This document shows, one piece after another, positions 53,031 through 60,661 of a stretch of 64,000 nt of DNA. The DNA comes from Paraburkholderia elongata (GTDB lineage: Bacteria; Pseudomonadota; Gammaproteobacteria; Burkholderiales; Burkholderiaceae). The notes below the pieces were generated by a model. It saw only the letters and a program-made list of their open reading frames with translations, ran no database searches and was not told the DNA's origin. The stretch lies in contig NZ_WOEZ01000126.1 of the NCBI RefSeq assembly GCF_013177735.1, positions 1 through 64,000 of the forward strand. Reading direction: 5' to 3'. The translations under genes and the position numbers were made by a program. Position 1 is the first letter of the stretch. Each line of letters begins with the position of its first letter.

Positions 53031-53885
53031 TTAGCGCTTCGTTGGCGGCGTATCGGTGTTACCCGCAGTGCTACCCGCGGTGTTGTCCGCGGCGAGTCCG
53101 AGACGGCGGCGGCGTGCTTCGGCGGCGTCGATCTGCGCCTGCACGTCGGCGCTGACGCGTTCCGTATTTTGCGGACCTTGCCCCTTGGCGGCCAACTCTT
53201 CTTTCTTCTGACGCGCGCGATCGAGCGCGGCCTGGATGATCGCGCGCTTTTTCGCTTCGGCGGAGTCCGCTGCGGGTGCAGCGGTTGTTGCCGTGGCATC
53301 GGTTTCCATAGCTTGAGCGGGTGTGCTGCTGACTGCTCGCCGCGCTGCAGCACGCGCCTCGGCCGCTTCGCGTTCGCGTGCGAGACGGGCTTCCCGCCGG
53401 TTGTGGCGCTCGCGCGCGGCGTCGGCCTGGCCTTGGCTCCATGCGTTCCAGCCGGTTGCCTCACCGGTGACCGGCAGCATCGCGATGCAATCGACCGGGC
53501 AGGGGGGCACGCATAGGTCGCAACCGGTACAGAGTTCGGCGATCACCGTATGCATCTGTTTCGGTGCGCCAACTATTGCATCGACCGGACAGGCCTGCAT
53601 GCACAGCGTGCAGCCGATGCAAACTTGTTCGTCGATAACCGCCAGCGGACGCGGCCGTTCGACGCCATTGGCGGAATTGAGCGGGATCACCGGTTTGCCG
53701 AGCAGCGTGGCGATCCGGGCGATGCCTTCGGCACCGCCCGGCGGGCACTGGTTGTAGTTGGCTTCGCCATTGGCGACGGCCTCGGCATACGGACGGCACG
53801 CCGGATAGCCGCACTTGGTGCATTGCGTTTGGGGCAGCAGATCCTCGATGCGGTCTGCGAGTGTTTTGGAGTCGATCACGGTCAC
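53031..53885 (-). CDS. rsxB: RsxB-like [4Fe-4S] ferredoxin-type protein with long Ala/Arg tail
   Basis: A 284-residue protein with the RnfB/RsxB soluble part. An N-terminal cluster-binding motif CTKCGYPACRPYAEAV (Cys22, Cys25, Cys30, with Cys47 in QCPPGG) is followed by two classical [4Fe-4S] motifs, CIGCTLCMQACP and CTGCDLCVPPCP. It lacks the N-terminal membrane anchor of RnfB, and no other rsx genes are near. Residues 150-284 are Ala, Arg, Glu and Thr-rich and disordered, unusual for RsxB. The start is GTG at 53885 (a second GTG two codons later is possible). It is co-oriented with nth 20 bases further on. Confidence 0.88.
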   Translation of the reverse strand: MTVIDSKTLADRIEDLLPQTQCTKCGYPACRPYAEAVANGEANYNQCPPGGAEGIARIATLLGKPVIPLNSANGVERPRPLAVIDEQVCIGCTLCMQACPVDAIVGAPKQMHTVIAELCTGCDLCVPPCPVDCIAMLPVTGEATGWNAWSQGQADAARERHNRREARLAREREAAEARAAARRAVSSTPAQAMETDATATTAAPAADSAEAKKRAIIQAALDRARQKKEELAAKGQGPQNTERVSADVQAQIDAAEARRRRLGLAADNTAGSTAGNTDTPPTKR

Positions 53886-54109
53886 AACGTTGGTGCTTGC
53901 CTTGCGGCCGCGTAGCTTGAACTAAATAGCACATTATCGCCGATTTCCCCAATTGCCATCCGCAATCCATGTGCCATAATCGAAGCGCTTTTTCGAAAGA
54001 CCGCATAAGGGTGTTCCCCCAACCAGCCCGTTCAGTGCTGTCGGTGCAAGGCCCAAGGAGAGGCCGGCGGTACGATCCGGATAACGCGGCTCACGAAGAC
54101 GATGCCACC

Positions 54110-54742
54110 ATGAATCAGCCGAAAATCAAAAGAGATCCTGAAGGCACGCGGCGCCGCATTCTGCTTGCGGCGGCCGAAGAGTTTGCAAATGGAGGGTTGT
54201 TCGGCGCGCGCGTCGATCAGATCGCCCGCCGCGCGGAGACTAATGAACGCATGCTCTATTACTACTTCGGTAGCAAGGAGCAGCTTTTCACTGCGGTACT
54301 CGAGCACGCATTCAGCGCGCTCAATGAAGCGGAACGCGCACTCGAACTGAACGGCATTGCGCCGGTCGAGGCGGTGACACGTCTCGCGCATTTTGTTTGG
54401 GATTACTACCGCGATCATCCCGAGTTGCTGCGTCTCGTCAACAACGAGAATCTGCATGAGGCACGCTACATGCAGAAGTCGACGCGCATCCGCGAAATGA
54501 TCTCGCCGATCGTTGCCACGCTCGGCGGCATTCTTGAGCGGGGTCAACGTGCGGGGCTGTTTCGCAACAACGTCGATCCGCTGCGCTTTTACGTGACGCT
54601 GTCCGGCATGGGCTACTACATCGTGTCGAACCGCTTCACGCTCGAAGCGACACTCGGTCGCGATTTCAGCACTGCGAGCGAACGCAGTGAGGTCATTCAG
54701 ATGAACACCGAGTTGCTGCTTGCGTATCTGTTGCGGAAATAA
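54110..54742 (+). CDS. TetR/AcrR family transcriptional regulator
   Basis: A 210-residue regulator with the TetR helix-turn-helix in GTRRRILLAAAEEFANGGLFGARVDQIARRAETNERMLYYYFGSKEQLF (about 12-58) and a C-terminal ligand domain of the TetR_C type (LRLVNNENLHEARYMQKSTRIREMI). The start at 54110 follows the family; the longer frame upstream is non-conserved. It converges with phaZ behind a strong terminator and lies opposite the rsxB gene. Targets are unknown. Confidence 0.92.
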   Translation: MNQPKIKRDPEGTRRRILLAAAEEFANGGLFGARVDQIARRAETNERMLYYYFGSKEQLFTAVLEHAFSALNEAERALELNGIAPVEAVTRLAHFVWDYYRDHPELLRLVNNENLHEARYMQKSTRIREMISPIVATLGGILERGQRAGLFRNNVDPLRFYVTLSGMGYYIVSNRFTLEATLGRDFSTASERSEVIQMNTELLLAYLLRK

Positions 54743-54788
54743 ACTGCAGCGCGGCTGCGGCTCAACGGCATAAGAAGCGTCAGAAACG

Positions 54789-54817
54789 ACAACGGCCTCT
54801 GAAGAAGAGGCCGTTGT
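54789..54817. terminator. Bidirectional terminator between tetR and phaZ
   Basis: A perfect 12-bp stem ACAACGGCCTCT/AGAGGCCGTTGT (54789-54800 with 54806-54817) with a 5-base loop; T-rich flank on the right. Confidence 0.8.
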
Positions 54818-54838
54818 TTATATCCGTGCGCGCGGTGC

Positions 54839-56116
54839 TCAGGCTTCGACTTTTTCCTTCGTTACCTTCGGCGCCTTGTTGTGCTCGAGGATGAAGTCGC
54901 GCAACTGCGGATAGATGATGGTGCGCCAGCGGCGGCCTGAGAAAATGCCGTAGTGGCCGCATTTTTCCGCGGTGAAGTGACGCTTGTTCTCCTCCGGAAT
55001 GCCGCTGCACAACTCTTGCGCGGCGAACGTCTGACCGTCGCCGGAGATATCGTCCAGCTCGCCTTCGATGGTGAAGAGCGCGGTCTTCCTGATGTCCTGC
55101 GGACGCACCCGCTCGCCTGCGACGTCCCACGTGCCTTCGGCCAGACGGAATTCCTGGAACACCACGCGGATCGTGTCGAGGTAATAGTCCGCGGCCATGT
55201 CGAGCACGGCGTTGTACTCGTCGTAGAAGCGGCGATGCGCTTCGGCATCGTCTTCGTCGCCGCGCAGCAGGCTTTGGTAGAAATCCCAGTGCGAGGCCGC
55301 GTGCCGTTCCGGATTCATCGCGACGAAGCCAGTGTGTTGCAGGAAGCCCGGGTAAACCTTACGGCCCACGCCCGGATAGTTCGGCGGCACCGTGAAGATC
55401 ACGTTGTTCTCGAACCATTCGTACGAGTGCTGCGTGGCGAGCGAGTTGACCGAGGTCGGGCTCTTACGCGCGTCGATCGGGCCGCCCATCATCGTCATGG
55501 TGCGCGGCGTGTCTTCGCCGCGGCTCGCCAGCAGCGAAATGGCGGCGAGCACCGGGACGGTGGGCTGGCATACCGAGATCACGTGCAGATTCTTCGCGCC
55601 GATGTGGTGGATGAATTCCTGGATGTACGCGATGTAATCGTCGAGATGAAACTCGCCTTCTTCGAGCGGCACCATGCGTGCGTCGATCCAGTCGGTCAGG
55701 TAGACCTTGTGGTCTTGCAGCAACGTGCGCACCGTATCGCGCAGCAGCGTGGAGTGGTGCCCTGACAACGGCGCGCACACCAGCACGACCGGCTCATCTT
55801 TCAATTGGGTAACAGCGTCGCTGTCGTCCGCGAAACGCTTGAAGCGCATCAGGCGGCAAAACGGTTTCTCGATGATCGTTTGTTCGATGATCGGAATGTT
55901 ATGACCGTCTTTGACAATTTGATGAAGGTTGAACTCGGGCTTTTCGTAATCTTTGCCGAGCCGGTACAGCAGTTCATAACCGGCGGAGAGGCGTGTGGCA
56001 CCGGGCACATAGGCCAATGGGCTGGCGGGATTCGCGAACGATTTCGACGCAGCCTGGGCCCAGGCGGTGAGGGGGCTCAACATCGCCCGTTGGAATTCGT
56101 GCAGTTGGTAGAGCAT
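54839..56116 (-). CDS. phaZ: Intracellular polyhydroxyalkanoate depolymerase, PhaZ1 type
   Basis: This 425-residue cytosolic enzyme mobilises poly-3-hydroxybutyrate granules. Its nucleophile is Cys183, in ISVCQPTVPVL, the same residue number as in Cupriavidus PhaZ1, instead of the usual lipase-box serine. The oxyanion and histidine regions VLVCAPLSGHHSTLLRDTV and KCGHYGIFSGRRWR near the C-terminus complete the family pattern. The start at 56116 with GGAG upstream gives the expected length; the longer upstream frame looks unlike the family. It faces tetR with a shared terminator. Presence implies PHB metabolism in this organism. Confidence 0.95.
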   Translation of the reverse strand: MLYQLHEFQRAMLSPLTAWAQAASKSFANPASPLAYVPGATRLSAGYELLYRLGKDYEKPEFNLHQIVKDGHNIPIIEQTIIEKPFCRLMRFKRFADDSDAVTQLKDEPVVLVCAPLSGHHSTLLRDTVRTLLQDHKVYLTDWIDARMVPLEEGEFHLDDYIAYIQEFIHHIGAKNLHVISVCQPTVPVLAAISLLASRGEDTPRTMTMMGGPIDARKSPTSVNSLATQHSYEWFENNVIFTVPPNYPGVGRKVYPGFLQHTGFVAMNPERHAASHWDFYQSLLRGDEDDAEAHRRFYDEYNAVLDMAADYYLDTIRVVFQEFRLAEGTWDVAGERVRPQDIRKTALFTIEGELDDISGDGQTFAAQELCSGIPEENKRHFTAEKCGHYGIFSGRRWRTIIYPQLRDFILEHNKAPKVTKEKVEA

Positions 56117-56295
56117 GGGTGCTCCGTTTAAGCGGTTCGCATGGGGCTTGGCAAACACGCATGTGGCGTTGCGGCAGGCCGTATAGGTTGTGGGCACATT
56201 GATTTTCGGCCAACAGTCTGCTCGATCATACTGAACAAAGCGTACTTGTGCAATGCAGCAATTTGCGTGCGGGCTGCGCGCAAAATGTCATTAAA

Positions 56296-58176
56296 TCATG
56301 CTACTGGCGATGCTGCCGCGCCGCTATCGGGAGTTGCCGCAGCCTCAAGTTCCGTGGCCACGCTGCCGTTATGCGGCGGCTGCCCGGTCGCCTGGGCCAT
56401 CGCCTGTTCGTGTTTCATCAGGTTCAGGCCGGTGTGCACCAGCGCCACATGCGAAAACGCCTGCGGGAAGTTGCCGACCAGGCGCTTCGCGGTCGGATCG
56501 TACTCTTCCGCGAGCAGACCGACGTCATTGCAGAGGCCGAGCAGCCGTTCGTACATCGCGACGGCTTCATCGATGCGGCCCTGCAATGCCAGGTTGTCCA
56601 CCATCCAGAACGAGCACGCGAGGAAGGTGCCTTCGCCGGGTGGCAGGCCGTCGTCATATTCGGTGGTGCGGTAGCGCATCACGAAGCCGTCGTGCATCAA
56701 GTCCTTTTCGATTGCCGCTACCGTGCCCGTGATGCGCGGATCCGCTGGAGGGAGGAAGCCGACCAGCGGCATCAGCAGGACGCTCGCATCGAGCTGGTCG
56801 CTGCCGTAGGACTGGGAGAACGCGTTGAGCCCCGGATTCCATGCCTTGGCGCAGACTTCCGCGTGGATTGTCGCGCGGGTTGCACGCCATTCGTCGAGTG
56901 GGCCTTCCAGCTTGAACATTTCGGCCGACCGAATCGCGCGGTCGTAGGCGACCCACGCCATCACCTTGGAGAAGGTGAAGTGCTGGCGGCCGCCACGGGT
57001 TTCCCAGATGCCTTCGTCCGGCTCTTCCCAGATCTTGTCGAGGTGGCCGAGCAACGCGCGCTGCACGTTCCATGCGGTGTCGTCCGCCTGCAGGCCGCCG
57101 ACGCGCGCGAGATGCAGCGCGTTCATCACTTCGCCGTAAACGTCGAGCTGGCGCTGGCCGACCGCGTTGTTGCCGATCCGCACGGGTTTGGCATCCTGAT
57201 AGCCCGGCAGCCAGTCGATTTCGAACTCGGGCAGGCGCCGCTCGCCGGCGATCCCGTACATGATCTGCAGCTGATCGGGCGCGCCGGCCATCACGCGGCC
57301 GAGCCAGCTGCGCCACGCGCGGGCTTCGTCGTAGTAGCCGCCGCGCATCATCGCGAGCAGCGTGATGGTGGCGTCGCGCAGCCAGCAGTAGCGGTAATCC
57401 CAGTTGCGCGTGCCGCCCAACTGTTCGGGAAGAGACGTGGTGGGCGCCGCGACGATGCCGCCGGTCGGCTCATACGCGAGCGCCTTCAGCGTAATTAGCG
57501 AACGGCGGATCGGCTCGGCCCATTTACCTTCGACGGTGCTGCGCGCCGACCAGTCGAGCCAATGGTTCTCGGTGCGTGCGAGCGACGTATGCGGATCGCG
57601 GCCCGGCGGAATACGCAGATGCGAGGCTGCATAGGCCAGCGAAAACGGCACGCGCTCACCTTCGCTCACGGTGAATTCCGCGACGGTCTTCATGTTCTCG
57701 CCGCGCAACTCGACCGGCGTGCGCAGCACCGCGGTATCGGGGCCGACGATCGCCTTGATGCCGCTGTCGTGCTTCAGCCGATCGACCCACGGAACCGAAA
57801 AGCCGTAGTCGAAGCGCAGCACCAGTTCCATCCGCATGCGCACCGTGCCGCGTTTGCCGACCACGATCCGCACCATCTCCGACCAGCCGTTGCCCGGCGG
57901 CATGAAGTCGATCAGCGTGACCGCGCCTTCGGGCGTTTCGAAATCGGTTTCAAGGATGAGCGTTTCGCCGCGGTAACGGCGCGTGATCCTCGGCGGCGTG
58001 TCCGAGACCGGCGAAATCAGCCAGCGGCCGTTGTCGGGCGTGCCGAGCAGGGCGGCGAAGCAGGCGCCGGAGTCGAAACGCGGCCAGCAAAGCCAGTCGA
58101 CGGATCCTTCCCGGGAGACGAGCGCGGCCGTGTGGCCGTCGCCGATGAGCGCGTAGTCTTCGATGAGTGCGGGCAT
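56296..58176 (-). CDS. Glycoside hydrolase family 15 protein (glucoamylase/trehalase-like)
   Basis: A 626-residue enzyme with an N-terminal beta-sandwich domain (MPALIEDYALIGDGHTAALVSREGSVDWLCWPRFDSGACF) and a C-terminal (alpha/alpha)6 barrel. NWDYRYCWLRDATITLLAMM (about 260-280) and GEGTFLACSFWMVDNLAL (from 514, with Glu515 as catalytic base) are GH15 signatures. Members hydrolyse alpha-linked glucans; mycobacterial relatives with this N-terminus are trehalases, so trehalose is a plausible substrate here, though not proven. No signal peptide is seen. It has no obvious operon partner. Confidence 0.92.
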   Translation of the reverse strand: MPALIEDYALIGDGHTAALVSREGSVDWLCWPRFDSGACFAALLGTPDNGRWLISPVSDTPPRITRRYRGETLILETDFETPEGAVTLIDFMPPGNGWSEMVRIVVGKRGTVRMRMELVLRFDYGFSVPWVDRLKHDSGIKAIVGPDTAVLRTPVELRGENMKTVAEFTVSEGERVPFSLAYAASHLRIPPGRDPHTSLARTENHWLDWSARSTVEGKWAEPIRRSLITLKALAYEPTGGIVAAPTTSLPEQLGGTRNWDYRYCWLRDATITLLAMMRGGYYDEARAWRSWLGRVMAGAPDQLQIMYGIAGERRLPEFEIDWLPGYQDAKPVRIGNNAVGQRQLDVYGEVMNALHLARVGGLQADDTAWNVQRALLGHLDKIWEEPDEGIWETRGGRQHFTFSKVMAWVAYDRAIRSAEMFKLEGPLDEWRATRATIHAEVCAKAWNPGLNAFSQSYGSDQLDASVLLMPLVGFLPPADPRITGTVAAIEKDLMHDGFVMRYRTTEYDDGLPPGEGTFLACSFWMVDNLALQGRIDEAVAMYERLLGLCNDVGLLAEEYDPTAKRLVGNFPQAFSHVALVHTGLNLMKHEQAMAQATGQPPHNGSVATELEAAATPDSGAAASPVA

Positions 58177-58406
58177 GGAGGAGCGTGTCGGTTTTACGCG
58201 AGGCGGGGGGCGCCGCGCTTGGGGTGGTTGTTTTTACCGGACTCGCGCGATGCGTTTTGGTTCAGCACGCAATGCGGCAAAACGCGGGTTGGTAATTGTC
58301 AAATCACTGCCTACAATCATTTTTCATGCCGATGCGCGGAGCTCTCCGGATCATGCACCGGCCTTGCCCATGGCGAATGCAGACGCCGCTTTCGAGGACC
58401 GAAGCT

Positions 58407-58652
58407 ATGCTGAACCCGTCGAAATCCGATTGCATCACGATTCTCTCCGCCGCCAGCGAATTGGCTGACGATTCGATGTTGCCGCTCGAACATGGCCGGT
58501 TGGGCCTGAGCCGCAACGGAATGCTGGCCGCGGCGGCCTTTCTGGTCGAACGGGCCTGCTTCCGGCGTCATCAGGAAGGTGACGGTCATTATGCCGTCGG
58601 CGGATTGTCGTTGCAGGGGCGCTTGCGGCTCGACCAGCTTTCGAACGGCTGA
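58407..58652 (+). CDS. Small hypothetical protein, 81 residues
   Basis: I do not recognise this protein. The start at 58407 is backed by CGAGGACC a few bases upstream. It is a small soluble protein of mixed character (LSAASELADDSMLPLEHGRLGLSRNGMLAAAAFLVERACF), with two Cys and no signal peptide or membrane helix. It is divergent from the GH15 gene. Codon use fits the genome, so it is likely real, but its role is unknown. Confidence 0.6.
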   Translation: MLNPSKSDCITILSAASELADDSMLPLEHGRLGLSRNGMLAAAAFLVERACFRRHQEGDGHYAVGGLSLQGRLRLDQLSNG

Positions 58653-58884
58653 CCGTCCGCCGCGCGGGTTTGCGCCGCGCGGCTGTCTTGCATCTGGCAC
58701 GCTGCGTCTGGCGCAAATCTGTCACGCACGTACCGCTTTGCGGTGTCAATTGTTGCTGCGGCTGCAGCCGTCATCAATACGCGTACCGTTTCCACACACG
58801 CACGCCGTTCGTGCGACACGTTGCCGGACCGGCACTGCGCCCGGTCGCGCGTCCCTTCCTGCTCATCTTGCTGACTCCCGTCGT

Positions 58885-59037
58885 CTAGAAGTGCGACGCC
58901 CCCATGCCGAAGATCCCAATGATGCCGATGATGATCAGATAGAGCGCGACGATGTAGTTCAACAGGCGCGGCATCACGAGAATCAGAATGCCGGCGATCA
59001 ACGAAACGAGCGGGCCCAGGCTGAGTGTGACGTTCAT
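58885..59037 (-). CDS. DUF3096 family small membrane protein, 50 residues
   Basis: A 50-residue inner-membrane protein with two helices, SLGPLVSLIAGILILVMPRLLNYIVALYLIIIGIIGIFGMG. The pattern fits DUF3096 (YqaE-like small hydrophobic proteins). Such proteins are often stress-inducible, but no function is known. The ATG at 59037 agrees with typical length; longer frames add non-hydrophobic sequence. It is divergent from the lactonase gene. Confidence 0.85.
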   Translation of the reverse strand: MNVTLSLGPLVSLIAGILILVMPRLLNYIVALYLIIIGIIGIFGMGASHF

Positions 59038-59170
59038 GAAGACTCCGTAGTGTGAGAGGGGTGAGACGCGATTGAAAAAACTTATACTTGCCTCGATAAA
59101 ACAATTCGACCGATTGCGCGGCAGACCGGAGACACCAATACAACCGAATAACCGATGTCCAGGAGGTCGC

Positions 59171-60463
59171 ATGCTTCGTAGTCACCGGGCCGCAGTGCGT
59201 GCCGTTTCAAACTCTCCTTCTTCTGCTGCTCAATCCACCTCATGGCGCGGCGGCCGGCCAGCTCCTCTGCGCTCCGCCCGCTCGATAATAAAAGGTTTCG
59301 TGCTCATGGTCTCGATTGTTGCTTCGCATGCGTTTGCGCAAGATGCCGGCCCGGCTCCCGCCGACGGCGTCTATGACATGCTGGTCGGCACTTACACCGG
59401 CGGCAAGAGCGAGGGCCTGTACGTCTATCGCTTCGACACGAAGACGGGCGAACCGACCCGCGTGTCGGTCGCGCAGACAGTCAACCCGTCGTACCTGGTG
59501 GTGAGCCGTGACCGGCGCTTCGTCTATGCGGTCAACGAATTGCCCGGCGACAATGGCCCGGCGACGCAACGCGGCGGCATCAGCGCGTTTCGCTTCGACG
59601 CCGCGAGCGGCCAGCTGACCTTTCTCAACAAGGTCTCGTCGGACGGCAATGATCCGTGTTATCTGAGCGTGTCGCCGGACGGCAAATATCTGCTGACTGC
59701 GAACTACTCGGTGGCGGCCGATCCGGGCGGCAGTTTCGCGGTGTTCCCATTGCAGGCGGATGGCCAGGTGGGCGCGTCGGTGCTCACGGTGCACCATGAA
59801 GGCGGCGGTCCTGTGAAGGGACGTCAGGACAACTCGCACGTTCACTCCACCGTGTTCTCGCCGGACGGTCACTACCTGTTCGCCCAGGACCTGGGCGCCG
59901 ACAAGCTGTACTCGTACCGCTATACGCCGGACGGTAGTCGCGGCCTGTTCGGCCCGACCGACTGGCGTTACACCCAGGAGAAAGCCGGCACGGGCCCGCG
60001 TCACCTGGTGTTCGGCGCGGACGGCAAGCATGCGTATCTGACGAGCGAACTGGCCGCCACGGTCAGCACCTTCAACTACGCTGACGGCAAGCTCGCGCAG
60101 GTGCAGACGATTTCGCTGACGGAGCCAGGCTTCAAGGGCGCAGTGGGCGCCGCGGCCATTCATCTGTCGCCGGACGGACGCTTCCTGTACGCCACCAACC
60201 GTGGCGATGCGAACGAAATCGTGATCTTCTCGGTCGATCCGGCCAACGGTCATCTGAAGAGGATCGGGCATCAGCCGAGCCTCGGCAAGTCGCCGCGCGA
60301 ATTCGCGATCGACCCGACCGGCAATTGGCTGATTGTCGGCAATCAGAACAGCGATACGGTGGTTGTGTTCAAGCGCGACCAGCAGAGCGGTTTGCTCGAA
60401 GCGAATCCGAAGCAGTTCGAACTGGGTTCGCCGGTGGATTTCAAACTGGTGTCGCCGTCGTGA
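59171..60463 (+). CDS. Secreted lactonase family protein (YbhE/6-phosphogluconolactonase-like beta-propeller)
   Basis: A 430-residue exported protein with a seven-bladed beta-propeller: YDMLVGTYTGGKSEGLYVYRFD starts blade one, and repeated SPDGKYLL/SPDGHYLF/SPDGRFLYATNRGDANEI blade motifs follow. It resembles YbhE-type lactonases, which hydrolyse 6-phosphogluconolactone or similar lactones, but is sent out of the cytosol by a signal sequence (FVLMVSIVASHAFAQDA). The start at 59171 is set by AGGAGGT 5 bases upstream, giving a long 40-residue basic region before the signal helix. It could also act on quorum-sensing or sugar lactones. A bidirectional terminator follows. Confidence 0.87.
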   Translation: MLRSHRAAVRAVSNSPSSAAQSTSWRGGRPAPLRSARSIIKGFVLMVSIVASHAFAQDAGPAPADGVYDMLVGTYTGGKSEGLYVYRFDTKTGEPTRVSVAQTVNPSYLVVSRDRRFVYAVNELPGDNGPATQRGGISAFRFDAASGQLTFLNKVSSDGNDPCYLSVSPDGKYLLTANYSVAADPGGSFAVFPLQADGQVGASVLTVHHEGGGPVKGRQDNSHVHSTVFSPDGHYLFAQDLGADKLYSYRYTPDGSRGLFGPTDWRYTQEKAGTGPRHLVFGADGKHAYLTSELAATVSTFNYADGKLAQVQTISLTEPGFKGAVGAAAIHLSPDGRFLYATNRGDANEIVIFSVDPANGHLKRIGHQPSLGKSPREFAIDPTGNWLIVGNQNSDTVVVFKRDQQSGLLEANPKQFELGSPVDFKLVSPS

Positions 60464-60582
60464 ATCGTGATTGCGTGCGCGCAAAATGAACGTGCATGAG
60501 CATGCGTTTGGCGCGTGATCTTGAATGCGCGTAGGCATTCGATTTGTTGCCGCGCGACTTGACCACGCGCGTTGCATGAAAA

Positions 60583-60607
60583 AACGGGCCGCTTCGAGCG
60601 GCCCGTT
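60583..60607. terminator. Bidirectional terminator between the lactonase gene and ftsK
   Basis: A perfect 11-bp stem AACGGGCCGCT/AGCGGCCCGTT (60583-60593 with 60597-60607) with a TCG loop; A-run and T-run on the two sides. Confidence 0.8.
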
Positions 60608-60661
60608 CGTTTGATGCTGGCTTTGGTCGGCTGCTGCCGGCTGTGCGTGCTTATTTGTGTG

